From the NCBI RefSeq assembly GCF_000422545.1, contig NZ_AULZ01000001.1, positions 1-64,000 of the forward strand: a DNA stretch of 64,000 bases. The letters are read 5' to 3'. A program made the translations under genes and the position numbers. How positions within the stretch are numbered: position 1 is the first letter of the stretch; each line of letters begins with the position of its first letter. Positions 53,472 to 62,982 of the stretch are shown here, piece after piece. Under the pieces are notes generated by a model. It was given only the letters and a program-made list of their open reading frames with translations. It was not told where the DNA came from and did not search any database. The stretch is from Desulfocurvibacter africanus subsp. africanus DSM 2603. GTDB lineage: Bacteria > Desulfobacterota > Desulfovibrionia > Desulfovibrionales > Desulfovibrionaceae.

Positions 53472-54665
53472 CTAGGTTCTGTAATCGGCGTTGATCTTGA
53501 TGTATTCCACCGTCAGGTCCGAGGCGAGCAGGGTGTACTCGCCCGGGCCGTCGCCGAGGCTGACCTCGATGGAGATGTCGCGCTGGTCCATGTGCGCGGC
53601 CAGCAGGCCGTCGATGTCGCCGACCTTGGGAGCGCCACCCTCGAAAATGGTGATGCCGCCGATGGCCATGGCCACATGGTCGGGGTTGAACTCGGCCCCG
53701 CTTCTGCCCACGGCGGCCACGATGCGGCCCCAGTTGGCATCGCGGCCGAACAGGGCGGTCTTGACCAGCGGCGAGTTGCCCACGGCGCGAGCGGCGAGCT
53801 CGGCCTGGCGGTCGTCCTTGGCGCCCACGATGTGGATGCGCACGACCTTGGTACCGCCCTCGGCATCCTGCACGATCATGTAGGCCAGGGCCTCGCAGAC
53901 TTCGCTCAGCGCGGTTTGCAGGGCCTGACGGCCGTCAGGCTCCGTAGTGGGGTCAATGCGCAGGCCGGACGTTCCGTTGGCCAGGGCCAACACGCAGTCA
54001 TTTGTGGAGGTGTCGCCGTCCACGGTGATGCGATTGAAGCTGCGCTCCACGGCCCGGCGCAGCATATCCCGCCACAGGCCGGGCTCCACATCCGCGTCGC
54101 AGGCGATGAAGCCGAGCATGGTTGCCATGTTGGGGCAGATCATGCCCGCGCCCTTGGCCATGCCGAGCACGCGCGCCACCTGGCCATTATGTCTGATCGT
54201 GGCCCAGGCCAGCTTGGGGAATTTGTCCGTGGTCATGATGGCCCGGGTGAACTCCATGGGGCCGACCTTGCCCAGGGAGCCTTCCAGCTCCGGCAGGGCC
54301 GCGCGCCAGCGGTCAAGCTTGATGTGCTGGCCTATGACGCCCGTGGATGCGGGCAAAAGCTCGTCCATGTCCACGCCCAAGGCCCCGGCGGCCATCTCCA
54401 GGGACACGCGGCAGTTGACCAGGCCCTGCTCGCCCGTGCAGGCGTTGGCCTGCCCCGAGTTGGCCACCACGCCGCGCACACGCTCGCGGGAGGCCAGCGT
54501 CTCGATGCACTGCAATACGGGTGCGGCCTGAAAGCGGTTGGTGGTGAACACGCCCGCGGCCACGGCCGGGGTATCACTGAGCATCACGGCGAGATCATAA
54601 CGGCCCTCACGCTTGAAGGCCGCCTTGGAAGCAGCGAAACGAAAGCCCTTGGGTACCGGGATCAT
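53472..54665 (-). CDS. argJ: Glutamate N-acetyltransferase / ornithine acetyltransferase
   Basis: Bifunctional arginine-pathway enzyme that recycles acetyl groups from N-acetylornithine to glutamate. The 397-residue protein self-cleaves before the Thr in NMATMLGF, producing the nucleophile. ANSGQANACTGEQGL, VDGDTSTNDCVLAL and the C-terminal SDLTVEYIKINADYRT match the family. The ATG at 54665 with AAGGA upstream is the start; the frame continues to 55295 but overlaps the divergent-frame TolC gene. Confidence 0.95.
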   Translation of the reverse strand: MIPVPKGFRFAASKAAFKREGRYDLAVMLSDTPAVAAGVFTTNRFQAAPVLQCIETLASRERVRGVVANSGQANACTGEQGLVNCRVSLEMAAGALGVDMDELLPASTGVIGQHIKLDRWRAALPELEGSLGKVGPMEFTRAIMTTDKFPKLAWATIRHNGQVARVLGMAKGAGMICPNMATMLGFIACDADVEPGLWRDMLRRAVERSFNRITVDGDTSTNDCVLALANGTSGLRIDPTTEPDGRQALQTALSEVCEALAYMIVQDAEGGTKVVRIHIVGAKDDRQAELAARAVGNSPLVKTALFGRDANWGRIVAAVGRSGAEFNPDHVAMAIGGITIFEGGAPKVGDIDGLLAAHMDQRDISIEVSLGDGPGEYTLLASDLTVEYIKINADYRT

Positions 54666-54850
54666 GGCAGTATCCTTGCGTGCAACAGACCTGAAAGGTT
54701 CATTGATTACAAAAGTAGTCTTATACTGCAGAGCGCCTACAATTCCAAGCCTCTTTCGTGGTCTCTTTGCAGGTTGGCCGTGGCTTTGTAACCTGCCGGT
54801 TCCCAGCGATCCGCTTTTGTGATTGGCCGAGTTCAGTCCCTGGCCGAGAC

Positions 54851-54890
54851 AAAAAAAGGGCGCGCCGCCTGACGGACACGCCCCTTTTCG
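54851..54890 (-). terminator. Rho-independent terminator of the tolC-like gene
   Basis: Imperfect GC-rich stem (AAGGGGCG... with GCGCGCCCTT) followed by seven T on the minus strand, 27 bases after the TolC stop. The gap 54666-54916 has no gene. Confidence 0.65.
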
Positions 54891-54916
54891 GTCGGTGCGG
54901 GGATGCTCTTGCCCGG

Positions 54917-56428
54917 CTACATGGGCCGCAGGGCCGGGTTGAATTCGCCAACGGAGGCGTAGAGGTTGGCGATGGCCGTCTGGTAGTCGGACAGAGCCTG
55001 GGCGAGCAGCGCCTCGCTCTGCGTGACATTGGACTGGGCGTCGAGCACCTCGGTGTAGGTGCCCACCTGCGCCTGGTAGCGGGCCAGGGCCATGCGGAAG
55101 CCCTCGCGCGACGCAACGATGGAGGTTTTGCCCGCGCGGATGCGGTCCGCGGCCTCCTGAATGGCCAAGAGGTTGGCCTTGACCTCGAAGCTGACATTCA
55201 GGCGCTCGTTGGCCAGGGCCGATTCGAGCTGGCTGACATTTTCCTTGGCCGCCAGGTAGCTGTTGTAGGTCGCGCCCCATTCGAACACGTTCCAACTCAG
55301 GGTCGCCCCGATGGACGTATCACTCGTTTCGTCATCAGAGCTGTCGTACCCGTTGGCACTGGGATCGTCGCCAACCGAGGAGTAGCTCAACTGCGCATTG
55401 ACATTCGGATAGAAGCGGCTGGCCACGATGCCCGCGTCGCGCTGGGCGATCTCCACGCTCTTGCGCGCGATGTTCAGATTAGGCCGCTGGGCATAGGCCA
55501 GCTCCAGGCTGCGATCGAGCTCCATGTCGAAAGGCACGTAGTCCAGATCGCCCTCGTAGCGCACGGGCGCGTCGATGGGCAGATCAAGCAAGGTGTTCAG
55601 CCTGATCACCTGCGTGGAGACGCGGTTCTGGGCGTTCAGCTGAAGCTGCCGGGCGTTGGCCAGTTCGGTTTCGGCCTGGAGCACGTCCAGCCGGGGTTGC
55701 AGGCCAACGTCGTAGAAGGCCTGGGAAACCTTGAGCTGCGACTCCAGGCGGGCCACGGCGTCCTCGCGGCTCTTGAGGTCCATGCGCGCGCGCAGAAGTT
55801 CCAGGTAGTTGGTCTGGATGGACAGCATGAGCTGCAGTTCGGCCTGCCGAAGCTGCGCCTCGGCCTGCTCCTTGGCCAGCTTGGCCCGCTGATAGCCGTT
55901 CAACAGGCGGAAGCCCGTGAACAGGGGCTGGGTCAGTGACGCGGTGAACGAGTACAGATTGTCTGGAGCCTCGGCACCAGTCCTTGTAAATGACAATTGG
56001 GAACGGTTTTCCGATCCGAGGTAGTGCTCCACTCCGTACGTTACGTCCACTTTGAAGCCGAACTCGCCCAGTTGAGCCAAGCGGTTGTACTCTCCGGCGC
56101 GCACGGCGAAGCGGGCCGCGCGGATCTGGGGATTGGCCTGCAGGCCGCGCTTGACCGCGCTCTCCAGAGCGAAGGTCATGTCGCCGGGTTGCCTGTTCAA
56201 TACCGGGTCCTCGACGCCCGTGGGCACGGGCTTGGTGATGTCCTGGCGCATGATGTCCGCATAGGGGTCCTCACGCAGGGACTCGGCATATGGTTCCGGC
56301 AAGGGTTGACGCCCTACCGGCGCACCCGGGCGGGCTACCGGTTCACCCTGCTGCGCCATGGCATCCGGGACCGTGGGAGATGCGATCAGCATGGCCGCGA
56401 AAGTCAAAAGGAAGATCAAGATGCGCAT
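54917..56428 (-). CDS. TolC-family outer membrane channel
   Basis: 503-residue outer-membrane efflux protein with a signal peptide (MRILIFLLTFAAMLIASPTVPDAMAQQ). Two similar halves carry long helical segments (for example RMDLKSREDAVARLESQLKV and RIRAGKTSIVASREGFRMAL) typical of the TolC barrel-tunnel. The start at 56428 has GGAG six bases upstream. It is downstream of marR on the minus strand, while the adaptor and pump lie divergently on the plus strand; together they form one tripartite system. Confidence 0.93.
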   Translation of the reverse strand: MRILIFLLTFAAMLIASPTVPDAMAQQGEPVARPGAPVGRQPLPEPYAESLREDPYADIMRQDITKPVPTGVEDPVLNRQPGDMTFALESAVKRGLQANPQIRAARFAVRAGEYNRLAQLGEFGFKVDVTYGVEHYLGSENRSQLSFTRTGAEAPDNLYSFTASLTQPLFTGFRLLNGYQRAKLAKEQAEAQLRQAELQLMLSIQTNYLELLRARMDLKSREDAVARLESQLKVSQAFYDVGLQPRLDVLQAETELANARQLQLNAQNRVSTQVIRLNTLLDLPIDAPVRYEGDLDYVPFDMELDRSLELAYAQRPNLNIARKSVEIAQRDAGIVASRFYPNVNAQLSYSSVGDDPSANGYDSSDDETSDTSIGATLSWNVFEWGATYNSYLAAKENVSQLESALANERLNVSFEVKANLLAIQEAADRIRAGKTSIVASREGFRMALARYQAQVGTYTEVLDAQSNVTQSEALLAQALSDYQTAIANLYASVGEFNPALRPM

Positions 56429-56510
56429 GTTCGACTCCATGAAGCGGGACAGGCCGTCCAAAGCCCATCCACTGTAATGTTCACTAACGTTGTAGCATGA
56501 ATGATAAGAG

Positions 56511-56957
56511 TTATTCCAGATTCTTGAGCAGTATTTCCAAAGATGCCTTGAAGCGCGCGATCTCCTCCGCGTCCAGGCCGCTGATGAGCTTGTCGCCCAA
56601 GCCTTTGGTCACGGGATAGAGCTTGCCGCGCATTTCGCTGCCGGCCATGGTCAGGTGCACGCGGTAACGTCTCCTGTCCGTATGGTCGCGCCCGCGCACC
56701 ACCAGGCCGCGCCTCTCCAGTGTATCCAGGATGCGTGTGATGGTCGGGCGATCCTTGCAGACCTGATCGGCCAGCTCGCTTTGTGACAGACCCTCGGCAA
56801 GATACAGCTTGTTCATCACGGCCCACTGCTCTGGGGTGACATCCAAACCGGCGGCCAGGAACGCGCGCCGCAGCTCCTGCTTCATGCGCAAAGCGAGTTT
56901 GACCACCTTGAATCCCACGGACTTGTCCATCTCGTCCGGGTTGAGGCCGTTGTGCAT
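56511..56957 (-). CDS. MarR-family transcriptional regulator
   Basis: 148-residue winged-helix repressor. The wing/recognition region is LSQSELADQVCKDRPTITRILDTLERRGLVVRGRDHTDRRRYRVHLT, diagnostic of MarR. Start ATG 56957 with GGAGGG upstream. It is divergent from the adaptor-pump genes and upstream of tolC on the same strand, so it probably represses both directions and is autoregulated. The ligand is unknown. Confidence 0.95.
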   Translation of the reverse strand: MHNGLNPDEMDKSVGFKVVKLALRMKQELRRAFLAAGLDVTPEQWAVMNKLYLAEGLSQSELADQVCKDRPTITRILDTLERRGLVVRGRDHTDRRRYRVHLTMAGSEMRGKLYPVTKGLGDKLISGLDAEEIARFKASLEILLKNLE

Positions 56958-57102
56958 AAACCCTCCGCAAAGGCGATTCTTGCAGCGGCAACTGTATCCC
57001 GCCGCAGACGGCTGTCAACGTGTGCGCAGCCTGATGGACGTCCGCCGCGCACCTGCCCGCTGCAACGTGAACGAATCGCGAGCAGGCTGTATTGACAGCG
57101 CT

Positions 57103-57120
57103 TAGTTGCTATTCTAACTA
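57103..57120. promoter_or_regulatory. MarR operator candidate
   Basis: Inverted repeat TAGTT-GCTATTCT-AACTA between the divergent marR and adaptor genes, five bases after a TTGACA hexamer (57092-57097) on the plus strand. MarR sites often have such arms, so binding here would block the adaptor promoter. Confidence 0.5.
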
Positions 57121-57201
57121 TTATACTACGTCAAGGCCGTAGCCCCTTCGCGGGACCATCTCCCCGCAAGCACACATTACGTCCCAAAGGTCTTGCATGC
57201 C

Positions 57202-58266
57202 ATGTCCAAATCGCTCCTAGTTCTGCTCACCCTGCTGGCTCTGCTTGTTCCGACCGCTTCGCTCGCCCAGCAGGAACGCCCGCCGGCCAAAGTCGCCATC
57301 GCCCAGGCCGCCATGGGTTCCGTTACCCCGCAGACCGCCTACATCGGTACGGTCTACTTCAATGAGGTAGCCCAGGTGGCCACGGAAGTGGCGGGTATCG
57401 TGGATTCCTACGACATGGAGGAAGGCGGCCTGGTTGAGCGTGGACAGGTTCTGGTCAGGCTGAACACGGACCTTTTGCGCATGGACCTGACCGCCAAGCA
57501 GGCCGCCCATCAGCAGGCCTTGTCCGACCTGGCCCTGGCCGAGGCGGATTACAGGCGCATGAGTTCGCTGTTCGCCTCGGGTTCGGTGTCCGAGCAGGAA
57601 TACGACCAGAAGCGCTTTACCTACCAAAGCCAGCAAAAGCGCGCCGCCGAACTCAAGGCCAGCGTTGACCAGATCAAGCTCAAGCTGGGTAAGTCCCAGG
57701 TGCGCGCGCCATTCTCCGGCACGGTGCTCGATCGCCTGGTCGCGCGCGGCGACTGGCTCGACACAGGCGCGGCCGTGGCCTCCCTGGCCCGCGACGACGC
57801 CGTGGATGTGGTGGTCAACGTCAGCCAGGACATAGCGGCTCTTGCCAGACCCGGCGCGGAGGTGGACATCAGCGTGGCCGACATGCAGCGCCGGGGGCAG
57901 GTCCAGGCTCTGATCCCAAAGGGCGACGTGGCCACGCGCACCTTTCCGCTCAAGATCCGCGTGCGCGACGCGCGCGGGCTGGCCGAAGGCATGGAGGCCC
58001 GCGTGATCCTGCCTTCGGGACCCATGGTCGAAGCCCTGCTCGTGCCGCGGGACGCGGTCATCAGCGTCTTTGGCCAACTGGCCGTATGGACCGTGGCCGA
58101 CGGCAAGGCCATGATGGTCCCCGTGCAGGTGGTCGGCTATCAGGGCGACCACGCGGGCGTGCGGCCGCAGGGCAACCCGGGCCTCGCGCCGGGCATGCCG
58201 GTGGTCGTCAAGGGCAACGAACGGCTGCGGGCCGGTCAGCCCGTGTCGCCCGAACCCGCCAGGTAA
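57202..58266 (+). CDS. RND efflux periplasmic adaptor (HlyD/MFP family)
   Basis: 354-residue adaptor with a signal peptide (MSKSLLVLLTLLALLVPTASLAQQ). A lipoyl-like split domain (VATEVAGIVDSYDMEEGGLVERGQ and KSQVRAPFSGTVLDRLVARGDW) surrounds a coiled-coil hairpin (about 95-155). The C-terminal membrane-proximal domain ends with a PGMPVVVKG motif. The ATG at 57202 is preferred over an upstream TTG because of the AAAGG position. The pump gene starts 15 bp later. Confidence 0.92.
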   Translation: MSKSLLVLLTLLALLVPTASLAQQERPPAKVAIAQAAMGSVTPQTAYIGTVYFNEVAQVATEVAGIVDSYDMEEGGLVERGQVLVRLNTDLLRMDLTAKQAAHQQALSDLALAEADYRRMSSLFASGSVSEQEYDQKRFTYQSQQKRAAELKASVDQIKLKLGKSQVRAPFSGTVLDRLVARGDWLDTGAAVASLARDDAVDVVVNVSQDIAALARPGAEVDISVADMQRRGQVQALIPKGDVATRTFPLKIRVRDARGLAEGMEARVILPSGPMVEALLVPRDAVISVFGQLAVWTVADGKAMMVPVQVVGYQGDHAGVRPQGNPGLAPGMPVVVKGNERLRAGQPVSPEPAR

Positions 58267-58281
58267 CGCAAAAGGGCGCAC

Positions 58282-61200
58282 ATGGATATCGTCAGAGCCT
58301 CCATCGATAAGCCGGTCACGGTCATCGTCGGCGTCATCCTGGTGGTCATGTTCGGAGCCATCGCCCTGATGGGCATGCCCTACCAGCTCTCTCCCACGGT
58401 AACCACGCCCGAGATCACCGTAACGACCTACTGGACCGGCGCCACGCCCTACGAGATCGAGCGCGACATCGTCGAGGAGCAGGAGAAGGTCCTCAAGGGC
58501 GTCACCGGTCTGGAGGAGATGGAGAGCGAGTGCTTCAACGGCTTCGCGCGCATCACCCTGCGCTTCGAGCTGAACACGGACGTGGACGACGCCCTGCTGC
58601 GCGTGTCCAACAAGATGAACGAGGTGCGCATAACGCCCGAGGGCGCCGAGAAGCCCGTCATCAGCGCCACGGGCTCCAACACCTCGCCCGTGGTCTGGAC
58701 CATGCTCAAGACCCTGCCCGGCAATCCGCGCCACATCGCCACCTACCAGACCTATTTCGAGAACGAGGTGCGCCAGTACCTGGAGCGCGTGGACGGCGTG
58801 GCCGAGCTGTTCGTGGGCGGCGGCACCGAGGACGAGATGCACGTCGTCGTGGAGCCGGAAAAGCTCGCGTCCTATGGGCTGACAGTCTCGGACGTCATGA
58901 GCGTGCTGCGCGAGGAGAACGTCAACGTTTCCGCCGGTACCCTGGGCCTGGGCCGGCGCGACTACCGCATCCGCACCGTGGCCCAATTCCAGTCGCCGCA
59001 GGAGATCGAGGAGCTGGTCGTAACCTCCACGGGCCAGCAGATCGTTCGCCTGCGCGACGTGGGCCGCGTGCTGCCCGGCTACGCCAAGGAGCAGGCGGTC
59101 ATCATGGTCAACGCCGAGCCGGGCATCGTGGTGGCCATCCGCCCCGAGCCCGGCGCCAACGTGCTGGAGCTCACGGACAAGGCCGAGGCCGTGGTCAAGG
59201 AGCTCAACGCGGGCAAGCTCAAGGAGCAGGGCCTATACATCGATTGGAACTACGACCAGCGCGCCTACATTCGCGGAGCCATCGACCTCGTACGGCAGAA
59301 CATCCTCATAGGCGGCCTGCTGGCCGTCGTCGTGCTGCTCGTGTTCCTGCAGAGCGGCCGGGCCACGCTTATCGTGGCCGCCGCCATCCCCATCAGTGTC
59401 GTGGGCTCGTTCATCTTCCTCTCGGCCCTGGGCCGGACCATGAACGTGGTCAGCATGGCCGGCATCTCCTTCGCCGTGGGCATGCTTGTGGACAACGCCA
59501 TCGTGGTCCTGGAAAATATCGACCGACACCGCTCCCTGGGCAAAAGCTCCTTCGACGCGGCCTACGACGGGGCCAAGGAAGTCTGGGGCGCGGTGCTGGC
59601 CTCCACGTTGACCACCGTGGCCGTGTTCCTGCCCGTGGTCTTCGTGCAGGAAGAGGCGGGCCAGCTCTTCAAGGACATCGCCATCGCCGTGACCTGCGCC
59701 ATCCTGCTCAGCATGCTGGTGTCCGCCACGGTCATCCCCATGATGGCCCGCTACCTGTACGGCTCGGCCAAAAAGGCCAAGAGCCGGCTGCTCGCCCCGC
59801 TCACGGCCGTCGGCGATCGTTTGGCAAACGGCCTCATGGCCCTGGTGCGGCTCACGCTCACGAGCGCCTTCACGCGCATCGCCACCGTGGCCACCCTGAC
59901 CGCGGTGTCCATGCTCATCGTCTGGCTCTTCTTCCCCAAAATGGAGTATCTGCCCACGGGCAACCGCAATCTGCTCATCAATATCCTCATCCCGCCCCCC
60001 GGCTTGTCCATCGAGGAGCGCAAGGACATGGGCAGGCAGGTCTACACCCAGCTCGAGCCGCATATGATGCAGGACCGCGCGGGCTTTCCCGGCGTGCACA
60101 CGGCTTTCTTCGTCAGCGCGCCGCAGATCAACATCATAGGCGCGACCAGCACGGACGAGCAGGGAGCGGCCCGGCTCATCCCGCTCTTCTCGCGCATCAC
60201 CAACTCCATACCGGGCATGATCGGCGTAAGCCTGCAGGCCTCCATCTTCGAGCAGCGCATCGGCACAGGCCGGGCCATATCCCTGGATTTGACCGGCCCG
60301 GACCTGAGCCGGCTCATCGCCGTGGGCGGAGCCATGTTCGGCATGATCCAGCAGGCCATCCCCGGCTGCCAGGTGCGCCCGGTGCCGTCCCTGGAGATGC
60401 TCTATCCCGAGGTGGTCTTCACGCCCCTGCGCGAGCGGGTCAAGGCCGCGGGCCTCACGGCCGACGGCCTTGGCCTGGCCCTGGACGTGTTCATGGACGG
60501 CCGCGACGTGGGCGACTACAAACAGGAAGGCCGCAAAACCATCGACCTGGTGCTCAGGGGCGAGGACAAGGGCGCGGCCACGCCCGAGGATCTGTACAGC
60601 GCGCTTGTGTCCACGCCCGGCGGCAGGGCCGTGCCTGTCTCCTTCCTGGCCGAGTTGCAGCGCACCTACGGCATCACCCAGATCCGCCACCTGGAGCGCC
60701 AACGCGCCATCACCCTGGAGATCACGCCGCCCGCGGACACTCCCCTGCAGCAGGCCATGGAGACCCTGGAGAACCAGATCATTCCGGCCGTTCGCCAGCA
60801 GGGTCTGCTCGCGAACGTGGACGTGGGCATGAGCGGCGCGGCGGACAAGCTCAGCGTGACCCGCCAGGCCCTGCAGTGGAACTTTTTGCTGGCCCTGGTC
60901 ATCACCTATCTGCTCATGGCCGCCCTGTTCGGCAACTTCATCTATCCCCTGATAATTCTCTTCACGGTTCCCCTGGCCGGAGCGGGCGGATTCCTGGGGC
61001 TTAAGCTGGAAAACTGGTTCATAGCCCCGCAACCCATGGACATACTGACCATGCTCGGCTTCGTCATCCTGGTTGGCGTGGTCGTCAACAACGCCATTCT
61101 CATCGTGCACCAGAGCTTGAACAATATCCGCGAGCATGGCATGGAGCATCGCGAGGCGGTGCTGGAGTCCGTGCGCACCAGAATCCGCCCCATCTACATG

Positions 61201-61392
61201 TCCGCGACGACATCCATTTTCGGCATGCTGCCCCTGGCCATCGCGCCGGGCCCCGGCTCCGAGCTCTACCGAGGCCTCGGCTCCGTGGTCCTGGGAGGAT
61301 TGGCCATCTCCACCATCTTCACCATCTTCGTCATCCCGTCGCTGCTCATGTTCTTCATCGGCATGGAAAAGCGCGGCCAGCAGGCCGGTTAA
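58282..61392 (+). CDS. RND multidrug efflux transporter
   Basis: 1036-residue inner-membrane pump of the RND family with twelve predicted helices in two halves and large periplasmic loops. The helix-4 proton-relay motif reads VDNAIVVLENIDRH (D404-N405), so one of the two aspartates of AcrB is an asparagine, a common variant outside the HAE1 group. It is co-transcribed with the adaptor; the TolC partner is in the same locus. Substrate not predictable; MarR control suggests aromatic or phenolic inducers. Confidence 0.94.
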   Translation: MDIVRASIDKPVTVIVGVILVVMFGAIALMGMPYQLSPTVTTPEITVTTYWTGATPYEIERDIVEEQEKVLKGVTGLEEMESECFNGFARITLRFELNTDVDDALLRVSNKMNEVRITPEGAEKPVISATGSNTSPVVWTMLKTLPGNPRHIATYQTYFENEVRQYLERVDGVAELFVGGGTEDEMHVVVEPEKLASYGLTVSDVMSVLREENVNVSAGTLGLGRRDYRIRTVAQFQSPQEIEELVVTSTGQQIVRLRDVGRVLPGYAKEQAVIMVNAEPGIVVAIRPEPGANVLELTDKAEAVVKELNAGKLKEQGLYIDWNYDQRAYIRGAIDLVRQNILIGGLLAVVVLLVFLQSGRATLIVAAAIPISVVGSFIFLSALGRTMNVVSMAGISFAVGMLVDNAIVVLENIDRHRSLGKSSFDAAYDGAKEVWGAVLASTLTTVAVFLPVVFVQEEAGQLFKDIAIAVTCAILLSMLVSATVIPMMARYLYGSAKKAKSRLLAPLTAVGDRLANGLMALVRLTLTSAFTRIATVATLTAVSMLIVWLFFPKMEYLPTGNRNLLINILIPPPGLSIEERKDMGRQVYTQLEPHMMQDRAGFPGVHTAFFVSAPQINIIGATSTDEQGAARLIPLFSRITNSIPGMIGVSLQASIFEQRIGTGRAISLDLTGPDLSRLIAVGGAMFGMIQQAIPGCQVRPVPSLEMLYPEVVFTPLRERVKAAGLTADGLGLALDVFMDGRDVGDYKQEGRKTIDLVLRGEDKGAATPEDLYSALVSTPGGRAVPVSFLAELQRTYGITQIRHLERQRAITLEITPPADTPLQQAMETLENQIIPAVRQQGLLANVDVGMSGAADKLSVTRQALQWNFLLALVITYLLMAALFGNFIYPLIILFTVPLAGAGGFLGLKLENWFIAPQPMDILTMLGFVILVGVVVNNAILIVHQSLNNIREHGMEHREAVLESVRTRIRPIYMSATTSIFGMLPLAIAPGPGSELYRGLGSVVLGGLAISTIFTIFVIPSLLMFFIGMEKRGQQAG

Positions 61393-61505
61393 CGCAAGGC
61401 AAGTCGAGAAAAGGCGTGGCTCCCTCGCATTCCGGTACAGTGGACATCGCCGGCTCGCGGCTTATCTTGACCGCTGGCTCAGCCAAGCCATTGGCGGCAA
61501 GGTCT

Positions 61506-61565
61506 TTTAAAGCAGATTGCTTTCAAGACGCCTGCTCCGGCGTTGACGGCGCAAGTGAATTGCGG
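61506..61565 (-). repeat. Interspersed hairpin repeat, copy H (truncated)
   Basis: Only the right-end half of the element is present (TTTAAAGCAGATTGCTTTCA to AAGTGAATTGCG); the hairpins at the other end are missing. It is 113 bp after the RND stop. The rest of 61393-61633 shows no gene. Confidence 0.82.
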
Positions 61566-61633
61566 GCATCGCCTTAGTTTCATGTCACAACACGCGCACA
61601 CCAAGCCTGCGCCATGCGCGCATGGGGGTTACG

Positions 61634-61843
61634 ATGCGATTCGTCTCGACGCTGCTCGGGCTGGTCATTGGCGACCTGCTCGGCAGACTTCTGTTCATTC
61701 CGCTGGGCTGGCCCTTCGATAGCCAGGCTTTCGTCAACCGTATGGGCGTCCTGGCGGTCACGGCCTTCGTCATCTGTTTTGTCTGGGAGTATGTGCAGGA
61801 CCGTTTCGGCTGGTTCGGCGGTGAGCGCGAGTCCGGCGAATAG
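61634..61843 (+). CDS. Small membrane protein of unknown function
   Basis: 69-residue protein with two hydrophobic segments (about 5-25 and 37-53), ending in a charged tail (GGERESGE). The start at 61634 has a GGGGG site. No homology recognised; it stands alone before the DUF378 gene, which lies on the other strand. Confidence 0.6.
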   Translation: MRFVSTLLGLVIGDLLGRLLFIPLGWPFDSQAFVNRMGVLAVTAFVICFVWEYVQDRFGWFGGERESGE

Positions 61844-61965
61844 AACCGCCCGGCGCGGATGATCGCCCGCGATATGCGTCTCGGCTGCGAACGCTTGTTG
61901 TTCAGTCGACGCGGACCTGCCCGATTATCTGCACCTGGCCGGGCAGATCCGCACGGTTCCGCAGG

Positions 61966-62193
61966 TTACCTTGCTCCGACCGCCACCCGGCTGCACCAGC
62001 GGCGCTGCATGGCCTTGTAGGCTACCGCCTGATAGATGGCGCTCAGCCCCACAAGGACGTACACCAGCCGGGAGAACAAGCTCATCGTCCCGAAGAGGGC
62101 GGCCACCAAGTCGAACTCGAACAGACCGACCAGGCCCCAGTTGAGCCCGCCGATGATGAGCAGGATCGTGGTGATCACATCGAGCGTCCTCAT
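61966..62193 (-). CDS. DUF378-family small membrane protein
   Basis: 75-residue protein with two membrane helices. MRTLDVITTILLIIGGLNWGLVGLFEFDLVAALFG and the second helix with GLSAIYQAV match DUF378 (YuzA-like), whose role is unknown. The start at 62193 has AAGGAGGAGAGG upstream. Monocistronic. Confidence 0.88.
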   Translation of the reverse strand: MRTLDVITTILLIIGGLNWGLVGLFEFDLVAALFGTMSLFSRLVYVLVGLSAIYQAVAYKAMQRRWCSRVAVGAR

Positions 62194-62378
62194 GTCCTCT
62201 CCTCCTTGGTTTAAATTGGCCAATTAGAATAATTAGCCCAATTTTACTACGCAGGGGGTTGTAGGCCGTCAAACTATTTATCTAGGCCGAGAGCCTAGGC
62301 TCGGAAGCAAAAGCCGATTCAAGGCTTGCGATTTACTCTGATCGGCGAAAAGCTCGCGGCTTGAGATAGAAGTACAAG

Positions 62379-62415
62379 AAAACCCCGCCAGGTCGCGCCT
62401 GACGGGGTTTTGTCT
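62379..62415. terminator. Bidirectional terminator next to the 3D-domain gene
   Basis: Stem AAAACCCCGcCAGG/CCTGaCGGGGTTTT with one mismatch. T-tracts occur on both sides (TTTTGTCTTT on plus, TTTTCTTGT on minus). 58 bases after the 3D-domain gene stop. Confidence 0.75.
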
Positions 62416-62469
62416 TTGAACCGAGGAAACTCGGGCCAAGTGGATCTCGTGAGAAACGCTCCGGACAGG

Positions 62470-62982
62470 TCAGGTGTCGAGCAGGTAGACCTCCAGCTTT
62501 TGCAAGCCGAAGTCGCGCGCCTTGGCGGTTTCGAACATGAAGATATCGACCTGGTTGCGCTTGCGCGCGTGCATGAGGTCGTCGATGGTGAACACGCCCA
62601 TGCCCTTGATGTAGACCTTGCGGCCGAAAACCCAGCCCTCATCGAAGAGATCCCGCGACACGGCGACGATGCCCGGCCGCACGGGACGATTCGACGCGGT
62701 GGTGAACGGATCCTCGTTCGTTTCCTCCGGCCTGGGGCTGTAGGCCGTGACCGTAAGCACCTTCCGGCGCTGCATGCCCCTGATGGTCTCATGGTTGGTC
62801 ATGACGAACTTGTTCAGCACGGCTATCTTAGCCCTCTCTTCCAGCAGGGACTGTTCGAGTTGGGCAATGCGTGTACAGGAAGCTTCAACGGCACCGGTGA
62901 GATTCGACACGGTGCGCTGGGTCAGGATCAACACTGCGATCAGCACTAGCAGGGTAAATGAGACAGCGACTCTGGATGTCAT
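62470..62982 (-). CDS. 3D-domain protein, membrane-anchored
   Basis: 170-residue protein. An N-terminal membrane anchor (VAVSFTLLVLIAVLILTQ) precedes a short coiled coil, then a 3D domain (VTAYSPRPEETNEDPFTTAS ... VAVSRDLF...GWVFGRKVYIKGMGVFTIDDLM...NQVDIFM). The three Asp of the 3D motif are at DPFTT, DD and VDIFM. The domain is a double-psi barrel found in MltA-type lytic transglycosylases and in Rpf-like factors, so a peptidoglycan role is likely. RBS GAAGG before the ATG. Confidence 0.82.
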   Translation of the reverse strand: MTSRVAVSFTLLVLIAVLILTQRTVSNLTGAVEASCTRIAQLEQSLLEERAKIAVLNKFVMTNHETIRGMQRRKVLTVTAYSPRPEETNEDPFTTASNRPVRPGIVAVSRDLFDEGWVFGRKVYIKGMGVFTIDDLMHARKRNQVDIFMFETAKARDFGLQKLEVYLLDT

